This document shows positions 35,560 through 43,092 of a stretch of DNA of 64,000 bases, in pieces (positions within the stretch are counted from its first letter, which is position 1; the number at the start of each line of letters is the position of its first letter). A program made the position numbers and the translations under genes. Source of the stretch: Pseudomonas graminis (lineage in GTDB: Bacteria > Pseudomonadota > Gammaproteobacteria > Pseudomonadales > Pseudomonadaceae); NCBI RefSeq assembly GCF_002093745.1, contig NZ_MTSB01000004.1, forward strand, positions 1 to 64,000, given 5' to 3'. The notes under the pieces were generated by a model, which saw only the letters and a list, made by a program, of their open reading frames with translations, was not told the DNA's origin and did no database searches.

Positions 35560-36465
35560 TCAAGAGGCTTTACTGGTTTTCTTGCGTGCAGCAGGCCGCT
35601 TGGGTTTGGCCGCGGCCTTGTCGGTGGCCTTGCCTTTGGCTGCGGGCTTACTCGCTCTGGCTTTACCGGCGCCGCCCTTGCCCGCCAGGCTGCGCCGCAG
35701 CAGGTCGGTCAGGTCAATGACATCAGCGCTCTTGCGCTCTTCCTCGACCGGATCAGTCTCGACGTCCTCGATCTTGCCTTCGCTGGCCTTGGTCTCCACC
35801 AGCTTCATGATCTTGTCCTGAAAAGTGTCGCGGTATTTTTCAGGCTCCCAATCGGCGCTCATGTCCTTGACCAGGCGCTTGGCCATATCGCGTTCGCTCT
35901 TGTTCAACTGCGCGTCGGTCACGGCATCACTCAGTTCCAGCGCATCCAGCTCACGAACATCGGCGGGCCAGCGCAGAATCACCATGACCAGCGCCGACTC
36001 TAGTGGCATGACCGCAGCCAGATGTTCACGGGTGTGCAGCACCACATTGGCCAGCGCCACTTTCCGGGTATCAATCAGGGTTTCGCGCAACAGCGCGTAG
36101 ACTTTCTCGCCGCGCTTGTCGGGGGTCAGGAAATAAGGCGTGTCGATGTTCTGCAAAGGAATCTGCTGACTGTCGACGAAGGCGAAAATATCGATGGTCT
36201 GGGTCGACTTGGGGTGCGAGGCGCGAATTTCCTTTTCGCTGAGCACCACGTAGCGATCCTTCTCGTACAAGACGCCTTTGACGATGTTTTCCTTGGTGAC
36301 TTCCTTGCCGGTGACCTTGTTGATCCGTTTGTAGCCGACCGGGTCCATGCTGCGCTTGTCGAGCCAGTCAAAATCGACGCCGTTCGAGGTGGTCGCGGAT
36401 ACCAGTGCAACGGGGATATGCACCAGCCCGAAGCTGATCGCGCCTTTCCAGATTGCCCTTGCCAT
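35560..36465 (-). CDS. ku: Ku protein for non-homologous end joining
   Basis: A 301-residue bacterial Ku homodimer subunit that binds DNA ends and recruits LigD. It starts MARAIWKGAISFGLVHIPVALVSA, an unmistakable bacterial Ku opening, and has ITxxD-like core segments such as PYFLTPDKRGEKVYALLRE. The C-terminal tail (KAAAKPKRPAARKKTSKAS) is lysine-rich, as in soil bacteria, and probably gives non-specific DNA binding. CAGGAGTG precedes the start at 36465. First gene of the ku-ligD pair. Confidence 0.95.
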   Translation of the reverse strand: MARAIWKGAISFGLVHIPVALVSATTSNGVDFDWLDKRSMDPVGYKRINKVTGKEVTKENIVKGVLYEKDRYVVLSEKEIRASHPKSTQTIDIFAFVDSQQIPLQNIDTPYFLTPDKRGEKVYALLRETLIDTRKVALANVVLHTREHLAAVMPLESALVMVILRWPADVRELDALELSDAVTDAQLNKSERDMAKRLVKDMSADWEPEKYRDTFQDKIMKLVETKASEGKIEDVETDPVEEERKSADVIDLTDLLRRSLAGKGGAGKARASKPAAKGKATDKAAAKPKRPAARKKTSKAS

Positions 36466-36754
36466 GGTTTCACTCCTGTTGATCATAGACAGGTGACCGG
36501 GCAGGCCGAGTAAAAGTTTCGACAGCCTGACAAGCGCTCCAAGCCCCGCAGGCCAGAAGGTTTCATAAGGAGACAGCCGGGCAGAAACGCAACGCATATA
36601 GCTTTAAAGTCTAAAAATATGGTTTAACGTTCTTTTGCGGAATAAACCAGACGTTCTATAAATGGCCCCACCTCGAACGCTGTTGGCAGATTGTTTCTGA
36701 CGCAACAGCTGGTCCCGTCAGCACTCACCTGCTGATCATTCCCAAGGATTTGTC

Positions 36755-37894
36755 ATGAACGTTTTCTGGTTTCTTCCGACTCACGGCGACGGCCACTACC
36801 TGGGCACGACGAAGGGCGCACGTCCGGTCACGCTCAATTACCTCAAGCAGGTGGCGCAGGCCGCCGACGACCTGGGCTATTACGGGGTACTGATTCCGAC
36901 CGGCCGCTCGTGCGAGGATTCGTGGGTCATCGCGTCGGCGCTGGTGCCGTTGACCGAACGTCTGAAATACCTGGTGGCGATCCGTCCGGGCATCATCTCG
37001 CCGACCGTGTCGGCACGCATGGCCGCCACGCTGGACCGGCTTTCCGGCGGCCGGCTGCTGATCAACGTGGTCACCGGTGGGGACCCGGACGAAAACCGTG
37101 GCGATGGGAGCTTTCTCGATCACAGCGAGCGTTATGAAGTCACTGACGAGTTTCTGAAAATCTGGCGTCGCGTCTTGCAAGGGGAAGCCGTCGACTTTGA
37201 AGGCAAGCACTTGCGCGTACAAAACGCCAAAGCGCTTTACCCGCCCATTCAGAAGCCTTACCCGCCGCTGTATTTCGGCGGTTCCTCCGAGGCGGCGCAT
37301 GACCTGGCTGCCGATCAGGTGGATGTTTACCTGACCTGGGGCGAGCCACCGGCAGCCGTTGCGCAAAAGCTGGCGGACGTGCGCGAACGTGCCGCACGCA
37401 AGGGCCGCACCGTGAAGTTCGGGATTCGTCTGCACGTCATCGTGCGCGAAACCAGTGAAGAAGCCTGGAAAGCCGCAAGCACCCTGATCGAGCACATCAG
37501 CGATGAAACCATTGCTGCGGCGCAAAAATCCTTTTCGCGTTTCGACTCCGAAGGCCAAAGGCGCATGGCGGCCCTTCATGATGGACGCCGCGACAATCTG
37601 GAAATCGCACCCAACCTGTGGGCCGGCGTAGGCCTGGTGCGCGGCGGCGCGGGCACGGCGCTGGTCGGCAATCCGCAGGAAGTGGCGGCGCGCATCAAGG
37701 AGTACGCAGACCTGGGCATCGAAAGCTTCATTTTCTCGGGCTACCCGCACCTGGAAGAAGCTTACCGTTTTGCCGAGCTGGTCTTCCCTTTGCTGCCGGA
37801 ACCTTACGCCAGCCTGGCCGGGCGCGGCGTCACCAATCTGACGGGCCCGTTCGGCGAAATGATCGCCAACGATCTGCCCCCGCAGGTCAAGTGA
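36755..37894 (+). CDS. msuD: FMNH2-dependent alkane/methanesulfonate monooxygenase (MsuD)
   Basis: A 379-residue TIM-barrel flavin-dependent monooxygenase that desulfonates alkanesulfonates using reduced FMN from a separate reductase. Signature stretches are [48 protein letters not shown] and [13 protein letters not shown]. The C-terminus ([12 protein letters not shown]) matches my memory of MsuD rather than E. coli SsuD, and the downstream SfnR supports this. The stop overlaps the sfnR start as TGATG. The 289 bp upstream are AT-rich; no certain sigma-54 promoter was found. The msuE and msuC genes usually found beside msuD are absent. Confidence 0.88.
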   Translation: MNVFWFLPTHGDGHYLGTTKGARPVTLNYLKQVAQAADDLGYYGVLIPTGRSCEDSWVIASALVPLTERLKYLVAIRPGIISPTVSARMAATLDRLSGGRLLINVVTGGDPDENRGDGSFLDHSERYEVTDEFLKIWRRVLQGEAVDFEGKHLRVQNAKALYPPIQKPYPPLYFGGSSEAAHDLAADQVDVYLTWGEPPAAVAQKLADVRERAARKGRTVKFGIRLHVIVRETSEEAWKAASTLIEHISDETIAAAQKSFSRFDSEGQRRMAALHDGRRDNLEIAPNLWAGVGLVRGGAGTALVGNPQEVAARIKEYADLGIESFIFSGYPHLEEAYRFAELVFPLLPEPYASLAGRGVTNLTGPFGEMIANDLPPQVK

Positions 37895-39000
37895 TGTCAG
37901 GGCAACTGCTGACCTTACCCCACTCGCCTGCGCTGGCGACTTCGATCAGGGCCACTGCGCAGGTGTTCGAAGACCCTCGGTCCAGGGCCTTGCTGGCTCA
38001 CGTGCGTCAGGTCGCGCCCAGTGATGCCAGCGTACTGATCATTGGTGAAACCGGCACCGGCAAGGAGCTGGTGGCAAGGCACGTTCATGAGTTGAGTGCC
38101 CGCCGTGACAAACCCTTTGTGGCGGTCAATTGCGGCGCGTTCTCCGAGAACCTGATCGAGGCCGAATTGTTCGGCCACGAGAAAGGCGCTTTCACCGGGG
38201 CGATCAGTGCCAAGGCCGGCTGGTTTGAAGAGGCCAACGGCGGCACGCTGTTTCTCGATGAAATCGGCGACCTGCCCATGACCCTGCAAGTGAAACTGCT
38301 GCGGGTGCTTCAAGAACGCGAAGTGGTACGCCTGGGCTCGCGCAAGAGCATTCCGATTGATGTGCGGGTGCTGGCAGCCACCAATGTGCAGCTGGAAAAG
38401 GCCATCAACGCCGGGCATTTCCGCGAGGACCTTTATTACCGGCTGGACGTGGTCAACCTGGAACTGAGCCCTTTACGCGACCGCCCTGGCGACATCCTGC
38501 CGCTGGTCCGGCACTTCATCGACGTCTACAGCCAGCGTCTGCGGCATGCTCCGGTAAGGGTCAGCGCCGAGGCGGAACACAAGCTCAAGAGCTACAGCTG
38601 GCCAGGCAACATTCGCGAGCTGGAAAACGTCATCCATCACACCCTGCTGGTGTGCCGCGACGGCATTATCCAGCGTGATGACTTGCGCATGTCCAACCTG
38701 AGAATCGAGCGTGCAGACGAGCAGAACCCCTCGGACGAATCCGCCGAACAGTTGCTCAACCGTGCCTTTCAAAAGCTGTTCGAAGAACAGGCCGGCGCGC
38801 TGCATGAAAAGGTCGAAGACACACTGCTGAGAGCGGCTTACCGCTTCTGTCATCACAACCAGGTCCACACTGCCAGCCTGCTGGGGCTGACCCGAAACGT
38901 CACCCGCACGCGGCTGATCAAGATCGGCGAACTGGCGGTCAACAAACGCAGACCGGGTGAAAATGTCCAGGGCGACCGCATGTTGCACCTGTCGGTATGA
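37894..39000 (+). CDS. sfnR: sigma-54 dependent activator SfnR-type
   Basis: A 368-residue enhancer-binding protein lacking an N-terminal receiver domain. Walker A is GETGTGKE, the sigma-54 contact loop is in [12 protein letters not shown], Walker B is FLDEIGDLP, and a C-terminal Fis-type helix-turn-helix is seen in [19 protein letters not shown]. SfnR proteins activate sulfone and methanesulfonate use during sulfate starvation (family knowledge). Translationally coupled to msuD. Without a sensory domain, control is expected at the level of expression, typically by CysB. Confidence 0.9.
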   Translation: MSGQLLTLPHSPALATSIRATAQVFEDPRSRALLAHVRQVAPSDASVLIIGETGTGKELVARHVHELSARRDKPFVAVNCGAFSENLIEAELFGHEKGAFTGAISAKAGWFEEANGGTLFLDEIGDLPMTLQVKLLRVLQEREVVRLGSRKSIPIDVRVLAATNVQLEKAINAGHFREDLYYRLDVVNLELSPLRDRPGDILPLVRHFIDVYSQRLRHAPVRVSAEAEHKLKSYSWPGNIRELENVIHHTLLVCRDGIIQRDDLRMSNLRIERADEQNPSDESAEQLLNRAFQKLFEEQAGALHEKVEDTLLRAAYRFCHHNQVHTASLLGLTRNVTRTRLIKIGELAVNKRRPGENVQGDRMLHLSV

Positions 39001-39009
39001 AGGCTCAGA

Positions 39010-39400
39010 CCGATGACGCGGAGCGTCACGAACTGCATGCCGACGCAGAGCGTCGGCACGATAGTCACGTCATGCCCTGTTCATCGTCACTGCACATAAA
39101 CGAAAGCGCTTTTTTATCACGATGGCCCTGACGACGCAGAGTGCGACGTCAGTGACGGCTGAGCCCTGACGCTGATCCGGGGGTCGCCTGGCAGGACGCC
39201 AGGCTAGCCGCATCGGGCCAAGGATGGCCCGTTGCGGCGACCCCCGGATCAGTGTCAGGGCGAAGGAACCCGACGAAGTCGGGCCGGAAACGGAGCTGGA
39301 GGCTTTGGTTACTTTGGCCCCATCAAAGTAACTCGCCGAGGGGCGAAAAGGTGACCTGAGTCGAACCCCAACCTACCTGACATCACAGAACCACTGTGTG
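39010..39400. repeat. composite repeat, copy 1 (REP plus conserved block)
   Basis: It starts with REP palindromes (for example GACGCGGAGCGTC near 39016 and GACGCAGAGCGTC near 39043). These are followed by a conserved block that includes CGAAGGAACCCGACGAAGTC and CTTTGGCCCCATCAAAGTA, and it ends at the next REP near 39400. The same arrangement occurs reversed at 58990-59270. No protein-coding signal was accepted. Copy 1 carries an additional palindromic module (39149-39260). Confidence 0.85.
39164..39260. repeat. branched palindromic module inside the composite repeat
   Basis: Arms of 25 bases (39164-39188 and 39236-39260) are complementary except at one position. Inside are two smaller hairpins: TGGC...GCCA around 39188-39201 and GGGCCA-AGGA-TGGCCC around 39215-39230. 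The whole can fold into a cloverleaf-like structure. The module is bounded by direct repeats TCAGTG (39149-39154 and 39249-39254), 100 bp apart, and is absent from the copy near 59.1 kb. Confidence 0.75.
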
Positions 39401-39820
39401 ACGCAGAGCGTCACGAACGGCATTCCCACGCTGGAGCGTGAGGAACGATTGGCGTCCGGCAAAACACTGTCGTGCCCACGCTCCGCGGCGCGGCGCCGAG
39501 AGCTGACGCGGAGCGTCACGAACAGCGTTCCCACGCTGGAGCGTGAGGAACGATCGGCGTCCGGCAAAACACTGTCGTGCCCATGCTCCGCGGCGCTGCA
39601 CCGAGAGCTGACGCGGAGCGTCACGAACGGCATTCCTACGCTGGAGCGTGAGGAACGATTGGCGTCCGGCAGAACACTGTCGTGCCCATGCTCCGCGGCG
39701 CGGCGCCGAGAGCTGAAGCGGAGCGTCACGAACGGCATTCCCACGCTGGAGTGTGAGGAACGATTGGCGTCCGGCAGAACACTGTCGTGCCCATGCTCCG
39801 CGTGGGTATGCATTTCCGGA
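39401..39820. repeat. four tandem 105-bp repeats containing REP sequences
   Basis: Units begin at 39401, 39506, 39611 and 39716, each starting with ACGC(A/G)GAGCGTCACGAAC-like sequence (the last as AAGCGGAGCG) and carrying a CGTGCCCA(C/T)GCTCCGCG half near its end. They differ at only a few positions, which points to recent amplification. Because 105 is a multiple of three, the repeat stays open in several frames and creates long false open frames on both strands. The last unit runs into unrelated sequence near 39810. Confidence 0.92.
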
Positions 39821-39851
39821 CGCTCTGCGTCCTCTTCTGAGCACGCAGCGC

Positions 39852-41255
39852 TTACGACAAACGCATCGCCAGGGCCTTGGCCTGGATCGCAACGTCGGTG
39901 ACTGCGGTGCTTTCCCACCACAGGCCGCGCAACGGCGGGCCGATGGCGAACAGGCGTGATGAGCGCTGAACCTGCGCATCCAGCACCGCGCCGCCGGCAT
40001 CGGCGGCGATTCCCAGCGCCAGCGGCCCGGGCTGAATCAGGCCTCGTGCCAGCAACTGACGAGGCAATGGGCGATCCACGCGACGCCAGTCGTATTGAAT
40101 GCCGGTGGAGTTGATCAGAGCATCGCCAACAATGTGTGTGGGTGTACTGTCGCCACGCCGACGAACGCTGATCTGCACCTGACCTGAAGGCAGGCGCGCA
40201 ACGTCCTGCAACGAAGCGGCCTCGATATGCAGCCGCCCTTGCCTGACCAGACGCGCCAGCAGTGCTGCACTCGGGGGCGGCGAACGATGGTGATGGCTCT
40301 CCCACCACGGTCGCACATGGCGCACAAACTGGCGCCGCTGCACGTCGGAGGCCTGACTCCACAGCCTGCCAACGTTGCCACGCACGGTGTCCAGCGGAGC
40401 CTGCCAGTCAATGCCGCTTTCAATCGCCAGTTCGCACTGCTCACGCACCGTGCGCAACAGTTGCCGGGGGCTGCGGATGTTCGGGTTCTGCGCCAGAAAG
40501 TCGGCCCAGTCGGGTGGCTGACGGCGTACATGTGGCAGCAGGCCGTGACGGGAAAGGACCTGAATCGGCCCGCGATGCCCGGCTTTCTCCAGAGACACCA
40601 CGGCGTCGACCATGGTCAGCCCCGAGCCGATGATCAACACCCTCGCCTGAGGGTCGAGCTGTCGCATGACGCTCACGTCCCAAGGGTCCAGCGCCGCTGC
40701 ATTCAGCCCGTCTGACTCGCGCTGGGGTGTACGCGAGGCCGCGTACATGCCGGTCGCCAGCACCGCCTGGCTGCCGCGCAGTTCACGACCGTCAGCCAGT
40801 GTGATGCTCACACCTTGCTCATTGATCTGCACGTCCACCGCCTCGCCCTGCACATGCCCGACCGTCGAGCCAAAGGCTTGGCCGGCGACACTGGCCTCGC
40901 GCAGGCGTTGCTGCGCGTACAGCCCGAACACCCCGCGCGGCGGAAACAGTTCGGCGACCGGTACGTTCTGCTCTGCCGCTTCAGGCCAGCCGCCCTCGGC
41001 CAGATACCCCGCCAGCCACTGCGTCAGGTCATCCGGATTGTCCGGGTCGACACTCATGCGCGCCGCGTTGCCATTGAGCGTATGCCCCGGCTCTGTCGCA
41101 CTGTAAGCCTCACCCCTGCCCAGTTCGCCGCGGGTTTCGATGATCAGGATTCGGCGTCGGCCCGGCCTGCGCAACAATTGCGCCGCCAGCATTGCACCGC
41201 TCAGGCCGCCACCGACGATGAGAACATCGGCCGTCTGGTCAGGGTTATCAATCAT
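39852..41255 (-). CDS. FAD/NAD(P)-binding oxidoreductase (COG4529-like)
   Basis: A 467-residue cytoplasmic flavoprotein. The FAD-binding dinucleotide motif is at the N-terminus (DVLIVGGGLSGAMLAAQLL), with a second in ARVLIIGSGLTMVDAVVSLE near residue 205 for NAD(P)H, and ATGMYA between them. GEAYSATEPGHTLNGNAARM is typical of the FAD-NAD(P)-binding protein family that includes HI0933-like and SidA-like enzymes. The reaction is unknown. Its start is 63 bp from the upstream XRE-cupin gene, and both read in the same direction, so they may be cotranscribed. Confidence 0.8.
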   Translation of the reverse strand: MIDNPDQTADVLIVGGGLSGAMLAAQLLRRPGRRRILIIETRGELGRGEAYSATEPGHTLNGNAARMSVDPDNPDDLTQWLAGYLAEGGWPEAAEQNVPVAELFPPRGVFGLYAQQRLREASVAGQAFGSTVGHVQGEAVDVQINEQGVSITLADGRELRGSQAVLATGMYAASRTPQRESDGLNAAALDPWDVSVMRQLDPQARVLIIGSGLTMVDAVVSLEKAGHRGPIQVLSRHGLLPHVRRQPPDWADFLAQNPNIRSPRQLLRTVREQCELAIESGIDWQAPLDTVRGNVGRLWSQASDVQRRQFVRHVRPWWESHHHRSPPPSAALLARLVRQGRLHIEAASLQDVARLPSGQVQISVRRRGDSTPTHIVGDALINSTGIQYDWRRVDRPLPRQLLARGLIQPGPLALGIAADAGGAVLDAQVQRSSRLFAIGPPLRGLWWESTAVTDVAIQAKALAMRLS

Positions 41256-41318
41256 CGGACAGCGCCTCGGCAGGGTTGCAATAAAAGGATTGCGATACAG
41301 GGGATGCGATCAAACGGG

Positions 41319-41888
41319 TCAGAGCACCACATTGCGCACAAAACGCAAAGGCACGTCAGCTTCATTGCAGTAACGGTGCGGCTGATTGCTGGGAAACATG
41401 AAGAACTCGCCCGGACCGATTTGCTGCGCGGCACCTGGCTCGGAAAAACGCAGGGTCAGATGCCCTTCCACGACATAGACCTGCTCGCTCCAGCCGTCGG
41501 GGTCGGCTTCAGAACCGTAAGCATCGCCGGGTTCCAGGCAGAACTCCCACAGCTCGACCTCGCGGCGTGCTACCGCCTTGGCCAGCAGCACCGCCTTGCT
41601 GCCGACGATCGCACCCGCCCAGGCCAGTTCGTTGATACGACTGTGATCGCGATTTTCGGGGGCCTGAATCAGATCGCTGAAGGCCACCTCCAGCGCCTCG
41701 GCTACCCGATCCAGCGTGGCCAGACTGACATTCTTCTCTCCAGCCTCAATCGCGACCAGCATACGGCGACTGACCCCGGACTTGTCGGCCAGGGCCGTCT
41801 GACTGAGGTCTGCGGCGTTACGCAAACGCCGCACATTCTGACTCACATGCTGCAGCACGGGCGCGCGCCCGGAATTTTCTTTGTGCAT
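41319..41888 (-). CDS. XRE-family regulator with C-terminal cupin domain
   Basis: A 189-residue regulator. The N-terminal helix-turn-helix (VSQNVRRLRNAADLSQTALADKSGVSRRML) is followed by a small beta-barrel cupin (EVELWEFCLEPGDAYGSE, EQVYVVEGHLTLRF, FMFPSNQPHRYCNEADVPL). The cupin probably binds a small ligand or metal. ATG at 41888 was chosen; a GTG at 41900 is an alternative. It is divergent from the DMT exporter at 42011, which it probably controls. Confidence 0.84.
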   Translation of the reverse strand: MHKENSGRAPVLQHVSQNVRRLRNAADLSQTALADKSGVSRRMLVAIEAGEKNVSLATLDRVAEALEVAFSDLIQAPENRDHSRINELAWAGAIVGSKAVLLAKAVARREVELWEFCLEPGDAYGSEADPDGWSEQVYVVEGHLTLRFSEPGAAQQIGPGEFFMFPSNQPHRYCNEADVPLRFVRNVVL

Positions 41889-42010
41889 GGTAGTGCTCAC
41901 ATCAAACCGTTGCGCATTATAATGCCCACCCCAAGAAGGCTATCAGCGTGTTCAGCCTCTCATCACAGGCCTCGCAGCCACAGAACACTTCACAGGAGTC
42001 CGGAGCTGAC

Positions 42011-42934
42011 ATGAAGTCTATCAGCCGCATACCCCGCATCAGCAAGGCAGAAGCCGTTCTGATTCTGATCACCATGCTCTGGGGCGGCACGTTTTTGCTG
42101 GTACAGCATGCAATGACGGTCAGCGGCCCGATGTTTTTCGTCGGCCTGCGCTTTGCCGCAGCTGCGCTTATCGTAGCGCTGTTTTCACTGAAGGTGCTGC
42201 GCGGGCTGACCCTTCTTGAACTCAAGGCCGGCCTCTTCATCGGCACCGCGATCATGCTCGGCTATGGTCTGCAGACTGTCGGGCTGCAGACCATCCCCAG
42301 CAGCCAGTCCGCCTTCATCACCGCCCTCTACGTACCGTGCGTCCCCTTGTTGCAATGGCTGGTGCTCGGACAACGACCGGGGTTGATGCCCACGCTGGGG
42401 ATCATCCTCGCCTTCATCGGGCTGATGCTGGTCTCAGGTCCGCAAGGCACGTCCCTGAACCTCAGCACCGGCGAGATCGTGACGCTGATCAGTACGGTGG
42501 CGATCGCGGCTGAAATCATCATGATCAGTGCCTACGCTGGCAAGGTCGATGTGCGTCGAGTCACCGTGGTGCAACTAGTCACTGCTTCACTCCTGGCGTT
42601 TTTGATGATTGTGCCCACTCAGGAACCCCTGCCCGGGTTTTCATGGTTGCTGATAGGCAGCGCGGTGGGACTGGGTGCGATGAGTGCGGCCATCCAGATT
42701 GCCATGAACTGGGCGCAGCGAAGCGTCTCGCCCACCCGGGCAACGGTGATCTATGCCGGTGAACCGGTCTGGGCCGGGATTGTCGGAAGACTGGCCGGTG
42801 AGCGATTGCCGGGCATTGCCCTGCTGGGGGCGGCACTGATCGTGATCGGAGTGATCGTCAGCGAAATGAAACGACGCCCTGCTCCCGAAGGCCGGGCCGA
42901 CCTTGATGAAAAGGGCGCGCGCACTGTCGAATGA
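42011..42934 (+). CDS. EamA/DMT family transporter
   Basis: A 307-residue inner-membrane transporter with about ten hydrophobic segments and two EamA repeats (about residues 10-140 and 155-290). The N-terminal LITMLWGGTFLLVQHA pattern is typical. GGAG precedes the start at 42011. It is divergent from an XRE-cupin regulator, an arrangement typical of exporters induced by their substrate. Substrate unknown. Confidence 0.87.
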   Translation: MKSISRIPRISKAEAVLILITMLWGGTFLLVQHAMTVSGPMFFVGLRFAAAALIVALFSLKVLRGLTLLELKAGLFIGTAIMLGYGLQTVGLQTIPSSQSAFITALYVPCVPLLQWLVLGQRPGLMPTLGIILAFIGLMLVSGPQGTSLNLSTGEIVTLISTVAIAAEIIMISAYAGKVDVRRVTVVQLVTASLLAFLMIVPTQEPLPGFSWLLIGSAVGLGAMSAAIQIAMNWAQRSVSPTRATVIYAGEPVWAGIVGRLAGERLPGIALLGAALIVIGVIVSEMKRRPAPEGRADLDEKGARTVE

Positions 42935-43092
42935 GGGGTGCGCACCGTTTGCCATGATGCACGCTGGCTGCAGCAATCATGGGTAGCCTAAAAATAGCAG
43001 ACACTTTTTGTAGGAAATTTCGGAAACCCTTTCTTTGGTATCGGGATGCTGGCACGTATGATGCTTGACATTCCCCTGCAGGTTAGAAGCCT

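Noticed and set aside
33596..35821. Open frame of 741 codons antisense to ligD and ku
   Set aside because: No family signature or ribosome-binding site; it opposes two unmistakable genes and is explained by codon bias.
36679..36697. TTGGCAGATTGTTTCT as a sigma-54 promoter of msuD
   Set aside because: The GG of the -24 box is present but the GC of the -12 box is missing at the correct distance.
39401..39820. CRISPR-like array
   Set aside because: Units are contiguous 105-bp repeats without unique spacers, and no cas genes are nearby.
39373..40362. Open frame with repeated HGHDSVLPDA segments, and a similar one on the plus strand at 39398-39901
   Set aside because: Both result from the 105-bp tandem repeat being a multiple of three; no start context, and composition is that of a DNA repeat.
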